From Haloarchaeobius iranensis (GTDB taxonomy: Archaea > Halobacteriota > Halobacteria > Halobacteriales > Natrialbaceae), in assembly GCF_900103505.1 (NCBI RefSeq), contig NZ_FNIA01000020.1:1-57614 (forward strand): a stretch of DNA of 57,614 nt, read 5' to 3'. Under the pieces are notes generated by a model. That model made no database searches, was not told the DNA's origin, and saw only the letters and a program-made list of their open reading frames with translations. Shown in pieces: positions 51,170 through 57,614 of this stretch; position 1 is the stretch's first letter; every line of letters starts with the position of its first letter. Position numbers and translations under genes: made by a program.

Positions 51170-51259
51170 CCATACAGCCGAGTGCGTCTCGGGTTCGGAG
51201 TAGTACTCGTCGGGGTCGCCGAGGTCGCCGTCGGAAGCGAGCGCCAACTCGAGTACTGA
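51170..51259 (+). pseudogene. 3' fragment duplicate of the 50193 membrane protein
   Basis: The frame ends GVVLVGVAEVAVGSERQLEY and a TGA, against GVVLALVGVAGLAVGVERQLEY in the gene ending at 50411. The upstream part is lost or degraded. The fragment lies just after the lipoprotein gene, which may therefore have been inserted into, or duplicated with, an original pair. Confidence 0.65.
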
Positions 51260-51319
51260 GGACGAGGAGGGTCCCCGGTCGGGCGTACCGTTTTGGCGCT
51301 GGCCCGCCTCGGTCCTCGC

Positions 51320-51427
51320 ATGGGCGACCGCGCCTGCTACCGCGAGTACTGTCCCGACTGCGACGCGCAGGTGACCATCGTCGACGAGGCGTGTCCCGAC
51401 TGTGGGCGCTCGCTCGACGTCGAGTGA
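51320..51427 (+). CDS. 35-residue two-CPxC zinc-finger protein
   Basis: ATG 51320 starts MGDRACYREYCPDCDAQVTI, then VDEACPDCGRSLDVE and TGA. Two CPDC motifs 17 residues apart make a single zinc knuckle pair (treble-clef or ribbon). Zinc microproteins of this size are known in haloarchaea (for example HVO_2753 in Haloferax volcanii, which has CPxCG motifs), some affecting swarming or biofilm. Any link to motility here is inference. Confidence 0.7.
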   Translation: MGDRACYREYCPDCDAQVTIVDEACPDCGRSLDVE

Positions 51428-51454
51428 GCACGCCGGTGCCCACACACGCCGTCG

Positions 51455-51865
51455 CTAGGCTGTTGCCGGGTCCGGTCCGTCACGGTCGACGAGGTCGATG
51501 TCGACCTCCAGCCCGTCGTACGGGAAGATCGGTTTCTTCGCCTCGCCGGGTTGTGCGTCGCCCCAGTCGATGACGCCGAGTTCGGCCAGTTCCCTCAGCT
51601 GTCGGTGAACTGTCTTGTAATCCCGGTCGACGAGGTTCGCCGTCGCGCTGATGCTCTCCGGTTCGTTGGTGGCGATGGCTTCGAGCAGTTCGACCCGCTG
51701 CTCGCTCAGCACGTCGAACAGTTCGCCGTAGGACCCGAAACGTAACTCGAGTTGCACCGCGTCGAGTTCGTCGGCATCGCTCCCCGGCTCGATAGCTGCG
51801 AGGCGGTCCCGTGTCCGTTCGGCCAGCCCGTCGATACTGCCGACCGTGATTCTGAGTTTGGTCAT
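51455..51865 (-). CDS. HVO_A0114-type helix-turn-helix protein
   Basis: From ATG 51863-51865 the product is 136 residues: MTKLRITVGSIDGLAERTRD at the start, then ELRFGSYGELFDVLSEQRVE, LLEAIATNEPESISATANLV and DRDYKTVHRQLRELAELGVI. The winged-helix signature and KTVHRQLRELAELG match the haloarchaeal HVO_A0114 family, which often pairs with a short toxin-like gene. Here a remnant on the same strand (51895-52011) precedes it. Confidence 0.78.
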   Translation of the reverse strand: MTKLRITVGSIDGLAERTRDRLAAIEPGSDADELDAVQLELRFGSYGELFDVLSEQRVELLEAIATNEPESISATANLVDRDYKTVHRQLRELAELGVIDWGDAQPGEAKKPIFPYDGLEVDIDLVDRDGPDPATA

Positions 51866-51894
51866 TTCTTCCTCCGTTCGATGGCACCCCACCG

Positions 51895-52011
51895 TCACCG
51901 CGGAAGCTCCTCGAGATCCGCCCGAACCGTGTCGAGGAATCGCTCGTACAGCGTCGTCATCCCGGGGAAGTCTCTTTGGTAACGGTGTGTCACCGTGACG
52001 AGCGCGGTCAT
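51895..52011 (-). pseudogene. 3' remnant of a gene upstream of the HTH gene
   Basis: The minus strand reads MTALVTVTHRYQRDFPGMTT then LYERFLDTVRADLEELPR and stop, in convincing haloarchaeal style, but its 5' part is missing: the frame runs into the palindromes and the TnpB remnant. Spacing of 29 bp to the HTH start fits a former two-gene operon, perhaps a toxin-antitoxin pair. Family not recognised. Confidence 0.45.
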
Positions 52012-52052
52012 CAGACAGAGTCTGATGGGCAGCCAGATCGCACGCGATCTGG
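52009..52052. repeat. Two palindromes at the TnpB truncation point
   Basis: CATCAGAC-AGA-GTCTGATG (52009-52027, 8 pairs) and CCAGATCGC-AC-GCGATCTGG (52033-52052, 9 pairs) stand side by side where the TnpB homology begins to fade. They resemble the tri-loop palindromes at 17497 and 42260. Confidence 0.8.
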
Positions 52053-52707
52053 CGACGGCTCCCCGACTGCACCCAACCTCTGGAACGACGAAGGCAAGAC
52101 GGTTCGGCAACTCCGTGAGACGTATTTCACGGCGACTCGACGCCTTCAGCAACGCGGAAGCGAACGAATCGCTGAATCCTTTGGGGACGAGCTGTGGCGA
52201 CAGATCGACCACATCGTTCACACGGTCACGTCGGAGGTCGTCGCCTACGCCGACGGATTCGAGAACCCCGTACTGGTGCTGGAAGACTTGACCCACATCC
52301 GTGAGAACATGGACTACGGCGCGTTCATGAACCGTCGCCTTCACGGATGGGGCTTTGCGAAGATGCACGGCCAGATTCGCTACAAGGCGGCTGAGAGGGG
52401 AATTCGTGTGAAGACGGTGAATCCCGCCTACACCTCGAAGACGTGCCACTGTTGCGGAGAAGAGGGCTCCCGTCCGACGCAGGTGACGTTCAACTGTTCG
52501 AACTCGGCGTGTTGGGTTTCGGAGTACCAAGCAGACGTGAACGCCGCGCTCAACATTGCAGATCGCTACCGCAGCGGAGAGAGCCATTCAAGAGAACACA
52601 CGAGTGGCGATGACTCGGCTGCGGAAGGGGGACGTTTGACCGTCCCACAAGACAGCCACGCCGATGCTGACACCCAGCAGACGACGCTTGGAATGAATGC
52701 GTCTTGA
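52053..52707 (+). pseudogene. tnpB: TnpB (IS1341 type), 5'-truncated
   Basis: Homology starts near KTVRQLRETYFTATRRLQQR and runs to the C-terminus. Present are the RuvC Glu (NPVLVLEDLTHIRENMDYG), the zinc finger TCHCCGEEG...CSNSACW and the final RuvC Asp (SEYQADVNAALNIADRYR). The N-terminal ~200 residues, with the first RuvC Asp, are missing, so it cannot cut DNA. Intact haloarchaeal TnpB has about 400-430 residues; here about 217 remain. Confidence 0.85.
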
Positions 52708-52778
52708 AACCTTAGGGCCACGCTCGGCCTGAAATCCCATGGTGGGATTCCCGCGACTTTAGGTGCGGGAGGAGGTCA
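52708..52778 (+). ncRNA. Right end of IS1341 element (omega/reRNA scaffold)
   Basis: Just after the tnpB stop are AATCCCA-TGG-TGGGATT (52733-52749) and CCCGC...GCGGG then AGGAGGTCAA, the usual 3' end of haloarchaeal IS1341-type elements. In TnpB systems this region gives the guide-RNA scaffold, with the guide read from the flank (from ~52779). The RNA is inferred, not shown. Confidence 0.55.
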
Positions 52779-52782
52779 ATTC

Positions 52783-52995
52783 TCGCTCCACTACCACGAG
52801 GACCACGATGAGGGAACGTTCGACCATCGGTGGGACTGACACCCGTCCGACCACAATGCACGTGACCACGTTCATCCGGGACCGGACGCGCCAACACCCG
52901 GCGAGGACGTGTCGCATCCGGCCGACTGGCGCGATGTGCTCTCGATGGTACTCGCCGAGATCGGGGACCGACAACGGGCGTTCTGGTCCAATTGA
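52783..52995 (+). pseudogene. 5'-truncated gene with internal stop
   Basis: The frame reads SLHYHEDHDEGTFDHRWD, a TGA, then HPSDHNARDHVHPGPDAPTP and WRDVLSMVLAEIGDRQRAFW to a final TGA. The His/Asp-rich part and HVHPGPDAP...WRDVL-x-MVL look like the C-terminal part of small TumE-like toxin-family proteins, though I cannot confirm it. Its 5' part is lost to the TnpB element. One C-to-T change (CGA to TGA) may have made the stop. Confidence 0.5.
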
Positions 52996-53100
52996 AGCGA
53001 GCGACTGCCGTGCATTCTGCTGGTCACCGACACCTGACGACTGCTTTCGATTTCCCGGCGACAAGAAGATATATTACTGACGGGAGGGGTCCATACGCCA
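52996..53100. promoter_or_regulatory. Promoter region of glmU-glmS
   Basis: GAAGATATATTACTG near 53067-53081 is a TATA-like box about 25-30 bp before ATG 53101, and GGGAGGGG near 53083 is a possible ribosome-binding site. Confidence 0.5.
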
Positions 53101-54294
53101 ATGAGTATTACTGCGGCCGTGGTCCTCGCCGCAGGGGAGGGTGAACGGTTACGGCCGTTGACGCGGAACCGGCCGAAGCCGATGCTCCCCGCCGCGAACC
53201 GACCGATCATCGAGTACGTCTTCGACGCGCTCGTCGACGCCGGCATCGAGGAGCTGCACGTCGTCGTCGGCTACAAGCGCGACCGCGTGCAGGGCCACAT
53301 CGGCTCGACGTACCGCGGTGTCCCGGTCACCTACCACGCACAGGAGCGACAGCTCGGGAGCGCCCACGCCACCCTCCAGGCGCGCGACGCGCTCGACGAG
53401 GACTTCCTCGTGGTCAACGGCGACCAGATCGCCCAGGGCGACCTCGTGGCCGACGTGATGGCCGCCCACGACGCGGAGAGTGCGGTGACCCTCGCCGTCA
53501 TCGAGAGCGACGAGGCCTCCATGTACGGGGCCGTCGAGACGGACGGCGAACGCGTCACCCGGATCGTCGAGCGACCGGGTGGCGACGAGTACCGGCTGCT
53601 CAACGCCGGCGTGTACGCCTGCGACGCGTCGCTGTTCGACGCCGTCGAGTACGCCATCGAGCAGGGCGACGAGCTGACCCTGCCCAACATCATCAGCTCC
53701 CACGTCGACTCCGGCTTCGAGGTCCGCGCCGCGCGCACCTCGGGCCTGTGGACCGACGCGACCTACCCGTGGGACCTGCTCGCGGTCGGCCAGCAGCTCC
53801 TGGACCGCGGCGACATCGACGCGACGGAGGTCCGCGAGGGCGTCTGGTGCGCCGAGCGGGTCCGCGTCCACGAGGACGCGGTACTACGGCCACCCGTCGT
53901 CGTCAGTGCTGACTCCGAGATCGGCGCGAACGCCGTCGTCGGCCCGCACGTCGCGCTCGGCCAGAACGTCACCGTGGGCTCGAACGCGACCGTCGAGCGC
54001 TCCGTGCTCGACGCCGACACCCGCGTCGGCGCTGGCTCGACGCTCGTCGACTGCGTTACGGGGCAGGGCGTCACGCTCGGCCCCGGCTGTGTCGCACCGG
54101 GCGGCCCGGCAGACGTCGCAATCGGGACGACCGTCCACGAGGACCGCCGCCTCGGCGCGCTGGTCGCCGACCGCGCGACCGCCCGGGGCGGGGTGACCTT
54201 CGCCCCCGGCACGCTCGTCGGCCCGAACGCCGAACTCGATGCGGGGACGACGGTTTCCGGCGTGATACCGGAGAACGGACGGGTGATGCGCTGA
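53101..54294 (+). CDS. glmU: Bifunctional sugar-phosphate nucleotidyl-/acetyltransferase
   Basis: The 397-residue product has an N-terminal nucleotidyltransferase domain (VVLAAGEGERLRPLTRNRPK, FLVVNGDQIAQGD, LNAGVYACDASL) and a C-terminal left-handed beta-helix of hexapeptide repeats (IGANAVVGPHVALGQNVTVG). It fits archaeal GlmU/Sugar-1-P nucleotidyltransferases that make UDP-GlcNAc from GlcN-1-P. Its stop overlaps the glmS ATG (TGATG), so both act in one operon for amino-sugar synthesis. Confidence 0.88.
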   Translation: MSITAAVVLAAGEGERLRPLTRNRPKPMLPAANRPIIEYVFDALVDAGIEELHVVVGYKRDRVQGHIGSTYRGVPVTYHAQERQLGSAHATLQARDALDEDFLVVNGDQIAQGDLVADVMAAHDAESAVTLAVIESDEASMYGAVETDGERVTRIVERPGGDEYRLLNAGVYACDASLFDAVEYAIEQGDELTLPNIISSHVDSGFEVRAARTSGLWTDATYPWDLLAVGQQLLDRGDIDATEVREGVWCAERVRVHEDAVLRPPVVVSADSEIGANAVVGPHVALGQNVTVGSNATVERSVLDADTRVGAGSTLVDCVTGQGVTLGPGCVAPGGPADVAIGTTVHEDRRLGALVADRATARGGVTFAPGTLVGPNAELDAGTTVSGVIPENGRVMR

Positions 54295-56084
54295 TGTGCG
54301 GCATCGTCGGCTGCGTCGGTCGCCCCGACGAGACCCTGGACGTGCTGATGACCGGGCTGTCGAACCTCGAGTACCGCGGCTACGACTCCGCGGGCGTCGC
54401 GCTCTCGAACGAGTCGCTGTCGGTCGAGAAGCGCGCGGGCGAGCTCGAGGCGCTCGAGGACGCGGTCCGCACCACCGAACTCCACGGCACCGTCGGCATC
54501 GGCCACACGCGCTGGAGCACCCACGGCGCGCCCACCGACGCGAACGCCCACCCCCACACGGACTGCAGCGAGCGCGTCGCCGTCGTCCACAACGGCATCA
54601 TCGAGAACTACGACGTCCTGAAGAACGAGCTTCAGGCTCGCGGCCACACGTTCACGAGCGAGACCGACACCGAGGTCGTCGCCCACCTCGTCGAGGAGCG
54701 TCTCGAAGCCGGCGTCGACCCCGAACGCGCCGTCCGGAAGGCCGTCGAGCGGATCGACGGCAGCTACGCCGTCGGGGTCGTCGTCGCCGGCGTCGACGCC
54801 ATCTTCGCCGCGCGCGAGGACTCGCCGCTCGTCATCGGCGTCGCCGACGACGAGTTCCACCTCGCCAGCGACGTGCCCGCGTTCCTCGACTACACCGACC
54901 GCGTCGTCTACCTCGACGACGGCGAGTTCGCCACGCTACGACCGGGCGGGCTCACCGTCATGGATTCGACGGGGTCGATCGTCGAGAAACCCGTCGAGAC
55001 GGTCGACTGGGACACCGAGGACACCGGCAAGGGCGGCTACGACCACTACATGCTCAAGGAGATCCACGAGCAGCCCCAGGCCATCCGCCAGTGCCTCAGC
55101 GGCCGCGTCGACGAGCTGCGGGGACTGGTCGAACTGGAGGAGCTCGGCGGGCTGGCGCGCCCGGAACGGGTGCAGTTCGTCGCCTGCGGCACGTCGTACC
55201 ACGCCGGGCTCTACGCCGCACACCTCTTCCGGGAGGCCGGCATCCCCGCCCAGACGTTCATCGCCAGCGAGTACGCCACCAGCCCGCCCCCCGTCGGCGA
55301 GGACGAGCTCGTCGTCGCCATCACCCAGAGCGGCGAAACCGCCGACACGCTCTCTGCATTGCGTGAGGCCGAAGCTCGCGGTGCGGAGACGCTCGCGCTG
55401 ACGAACGTCGTGGGGTCGTCGGTGACCCGAGAGTGCGACCACACCATGTACATCCGCGCCGGCCCCGAAATCGGCGTCGCGGCGTCGAAGACGTTCACGT
55501 CCCAGCTCGTCGCGGTGAACCTCCTCGTGGAGGCGATGAACGGGAGCGACGCCGGCGCGCTGACCGGATTTCGGGACCTGGCCGGCGACCTCCAGTCCGT
55601 GCTCGATACGGTCGACGTCACTGCTGCTGCGGAGCGGCTGGCCGCCGCGGAGCGGTGTTTCTTCGTCGGTCGCGGGCTGAACCATCCCGTCGCGCTGGAG
55701 GGCGCGCTCAAGTTCAAGGAGATCACCTACGTCCACGCCGAGGGGTTCCCCGCCGGGGAGCTGAAGCACGGCTCGCTGGCGCTGGTCACCGAGGAGACGC
55801 CCGTCGTTGCCGTGCTGACCGGCGACGACGAGGAGACGCGCAAGACCATCGGGAACGTCAAGGAGGTCGAGTCGCGAGGCGCGCCCGTGATCGCGGTGAC
55901 TGACGGCCGAATCGAGGTCGAGCCGTTCGTCGACGAGGTCGTGGAGGTGCCGGCGACGCATCCCCACGTCGCACCACTACTCGCGAACGTCGTCTTGCAG
56001 CTGATCGCCTACCGGAGCGCCGACCTGCTCGGTCGGAGCATCGACAAGCCGCGGAACCTCGCGAAGAGCGTGACCGTGGAGTAG
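54294..56084 (+). CDS. glmS: Glutamine-fructose-6-phosphate aminotransferase
   Basis: The 596-residue product begins MCGIVGCVGRPDETLDVLMT, so Cys2 is the glutaminase nucleophile after Met removal. The N-terminal Ntn domain has GIGHTRWSTHGAPTDANAHP; the SIS domains have VACGTSYHAGLYAAHLF and AVTQSGETADT-type (VAITQSGETADTL) motifs, and the C-terminal PRNLAKSVTVE is standard. It makes glucosamine 6-phosphate from fructose 6-phosphate and glutamine, feeding GlmU. Start overlaps the glmU stop. Confidence 0.95.
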   Translation: MCGIVGCVGRPDETLDVLMTGLSNLEYRGYDSAGVALSNESLSVEKRAGELEALEDAVRTTELHGTVGIGHTRWSTHGAPTDANAHPHTDCSERVAVVHNGIIENYDVLKNELQARGHTFTSETDTEVVAHLVEERLEAGVDPERAVRKAVERIDGSYAVGVVVAGVDAIFAAREDSPLVIGVADDEFHLASDVPAFLDYTDRVVYLDDGEFATLRPGGLTVMDSTGSIVEKPVETVDWDTEDTGKGGYDHYMLKEIHEQPQAIRQCLSGRVDELRGLVELEELGGLARPERVQFVACGTSYHAGLYAAHLFREAGIPAQTFIASEYATSPPPVGEDELVVAITQSGETADTLSALREAEARGAETLALTNVVGSSVTRECDHTMYIRAGPEIGVAASKTFTSQLVAVNLLVEAMNGSDAGALTGFRDLAGDLQSVLDTVDVTAAAERLAAAERCFFVGRGLNHPVALEGALKFKEITYVHAEGFPAGELKHGSLALVTEETPVVAVLTGDDEETRKTIGNVKEVESRGAPVIAVTDGRIEVEPFVDEVVEVPATHPHVAPLLANVVLQLIAYRSADLLGRSIDKPRNLAKSVTVE

Positions 56085-56107
56085 TCAGGTCTCTCTGAGA
56101 GAACTGA
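56085..56107 (+). terminator. Hairpin immediately after glmS
   Basis: TCAGGTCTCT (56085-56094), loop CTG and AGAGAACTGA form a stem with nine of ten pairs, starting right at the base after the stop codon. It probably ends or protects the glmU-glmS transcript. The sequence then turns AT-rich. Confidence 0.5.
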
Positions 56108-56224
56108 CTTGGAATTGCGATTCAACGTGCTAGATAGTCATGATGTTGGTCGGAGGATTTAATTGAGAGACTAGAGTTCGATATACTGTGCTGGAGATAG
56201 ATAAAATATCTAAAGATTCTACTG

Positions 56225-57435
56225 GTGGTTTGTGTTGTCTCTACAGCGGTCGTCGTTTGGGTGTTGGTCCCCGTGCCGAAGTTCGGTCTTTTGCCAAGTC
56301 AGGACCAGAGTTCAGAACGAGACTCAGCGGAGACGAGTACGTTAGTCAGGTCCAACACGGCGTCCCCTAATCAACAAAATCCAGACAAAATACCCATAAC
56401 ACAGGAATTTACCGAAAATCCACAGGATGGTACCCAACTCTTGACCAACGGGACGTTGGTACTGGATTACGCCGTTCTTGTCGAAGATAACTTCACTAGC
56501 GGTAACCTTTCAGAGAGCCCGTTTGAATGGCAAACGACAACACGACGAAACGGTACCATCGAAGCAGGCGAAAGCAGCATCAGGCTTGCAACGGAGAATG
56601 ATGGCGACTACGTCGGAGTCCTCAGTAACCGAACGTTTGACTTCAGCGCACATCCAGCGCTCGAATTGGACTTTGTTGCCCGATCGACAGACGATGCAAG
56701 CAGAAACGTCCAGGAATTCTTCTTCCTGAACGGATCGGATTTCAACGAACGCTATTTTGCTATGTACGACTTTGGTGGAGCATCTCCGAACTCAAACCGT
56801 TCAGATGACAGCTGTGGCAGGGATTCGACATCACCCTACAACAGCGATCAGCTCTCGTATCGACACTTCCTCGCCGATGTACAGTGTTGGGATGGGTTCG
56901 AGGGCGCACCATTAGACTGGTCAGAATCGTTCCACGGCGAACTTCTCCTGGACTATCAGAGGGGCGAACTCGTCGCCTACAGGAACGGAAATCAAGTGGC
57001 CAATATCACACGTGCAGACGGCCAAGAGCTACCACCCCAAGCAACCTACCGTGTCTGGTTCAAGAACCACGATAAGGGAGGCCCGAGCCATATGATTGTC
57101 GGATCGATATCTGTACAACTAGTCGACAGATACCAGTTCGAGGGAACGTATGTGTCCCCCCGGTCGACGCAGGTTCGACTGTCGATTGGACGGATGCATC
57201 TATCACTGCTGAAACCCCGCCAGGGACGGATATCGACATCACATATGCGACGAACGCCACCGGTGAGTGGCAATATGTGGATGACATCGGTGCAGTTCCA
57301 GACGCCAGATATGTCCGCTATCGGGTTTCGCTCGGCTCTATTGAATCCACGGACGGCGTAGGGACGAGTCGTCAGAACGTTGGAAGTGAAGCGGGAGAGT
57401 ACAGTTGTGCAAAAGGTCCTCTTCCGCTTCGTTAA
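56225..57435 (+). pseudogene. Surface-type membrane-anchored protein, frameshifted
   Basis: The first frame (GTG 56225) starts with a hydrophobic anchor (VVCVVSTAVVVWVLVPVPKF), then an acidic, N-x-T/S-rich chain of beta character (LELDFVARSTDDASRNVQEF; HGELLLDYQRGELVAYRNGN). At the six-C run 57156-57161 the sense leaves this frame and goes on in the next one: PVDAGSTVDWTDASITAETP and DARYVRYRVSLGSIESTDGV. One missing C explains it. No start codon is clear upstream. Past ~57361 the frame runs into the transposase element. Lectin/carbohydrate-binding-like folds are possible. Confidence 0.6.
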
Positions 57436-57614
57436 ACAAGCTGTCTCGATAGCACGAAAACTTACTGATGCTGCGCTAATGCAGATCAGCCATCCAGCCG
57501 GCAACGGGGTTGCCGGCTGGAAGCACGCCGTCCTGCACTTTCTCCGGCTTCACATGGACGCAACGCTCCAAGAAGTCCTCGACTGGGCCGAGGAGATGGA
57601 GCGGGTACGAGCCG
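57407..57614 (+). CDS. IS5-type transposase, N-terminal part (cut by window edge)
   Basis: GTG 57407 starts VQKVLFRFVKQAVSIARKLT, followed by WKHAVLHFLRLHMDATLQEV and LDWAEEMERVRA, the N-terminal pattern of haloarchaeal IS5-group transposases. The catalytic part lies outside. The codons include a 12-bp perfect palindrome (57494-57520). The left inverted repeat of the element should be at about 57360-57400 but cannot be defined without the other end. Confidence 0.65.
   Translation, partial: MQKVLFRFVKQAVSIARKLTDAALMQISHPAGNGVAGWKHAVLHFLRLHMDATLQEVLDWAEEMERVRA
57494..57520. repeat. 12-bp perfect hairpin in the transposase gene
   Basis: CCAGCCGGCAAC (57494-57505), loop GGG and GTTGCCGGCTGG (57509-57520) pair perfectly. 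It encodes the HPAGNGVAGWK segment just upstream of the conserved WKHAVLHFLR. Confidence 0.85.

Noticed and set aside
52053-52587. Minus-strand open frame through the whole TnpB remnant
   Set aside because: It is antisense to clear TnpB motifs; only its last ~38 codons (51895-52011) look like a real gene end.

Overview
The window comes from a halophilic archaeon of the class Halobacteria. Most of the DNA is GC-rich, the predicted proteins are very acidic, and the signal peptides are mostly twin-arginine or lipobox types. A complete euryarchaeal archaellum (arl/fla) cluster and a ribosomal protein S6e gene are present. The genus cannot be fixed from the sequence.

Bases 1-5650 are an AT-richer accessory block lying against the 3' end of a tRNA-Arg(CCG) gene at 5655-5727, which is the usual place for an integrated haloarchaeal element. 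It holds a transposase cut by the left edge, an approximately 140-bp inverted repeat (355-497 and 2253-2392) enclosing three genes (ribbon-helix-helix, possible TFB/cyclin-like, double ribbon-helix-helix), a four-gene overlapping operon of unknown function (2491-3797), a 38-residue membrane peptide between two 24-bp direct repeats 200 bp apart, and about 1 kb without genes. No integrase is visible; it would lie to the left.

Bases 5770-19760 are chromosomal housekeeping: a MATE exporter, a membrane-anchored ferredoxin, 6-phosphogluconate dehydrogenase, a thioesterase, kynureninase, MutS and a universal stress protein. They are mixed with two decayed genes (an M55 peptidase and a fasciclin protein with an internal stop) and a gene-free tract dense in tri-loop hairpins (17497-17812). 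An IS630-type element (20020-21074) splits the signal-peptide codons of a secreted protein. After it come a beta-propeller lipoprotein, a DHH phosphoesterase, a PfkB kinase and small membrane proteins.

Bases 27660-39770 are the motility region. Three archaellin genes and a DUF7500-like gene run leftward. The secretion/motor operon arlCE-F-G-H-I-J runs rightward. It is followed by three tandem paralogous membrane-protein genes, each with its own TATA box 30 bp before the start codon, then a separate ArlD/E-domain gene and a PadR-type regulator. Remnants of the arlJ 3' end before copies 2 and 3 show how the tandem array arose.

Bases 39765-51870 return to housekeeping and envelope genes: S6e, a beta-CASP nuclease carrying a palindromic insertion, lipoproteins, hydrolases, an SDR oxidoreductase, UppP-type phosphatase, a lipase-maturation-factor-like membrane protein, and a 35-residue zinc-finger protein. 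Bases 51895-53000 hold a decayed IS1341/TnpB element between two genes that have each lost their 5' part. The amino-sugar pair glmU-glmS follows (53101-56084). The right edge is AT-richer and has a surface-type gene broken at a C6 tract and by an IS5-type transposase that runs off the window.
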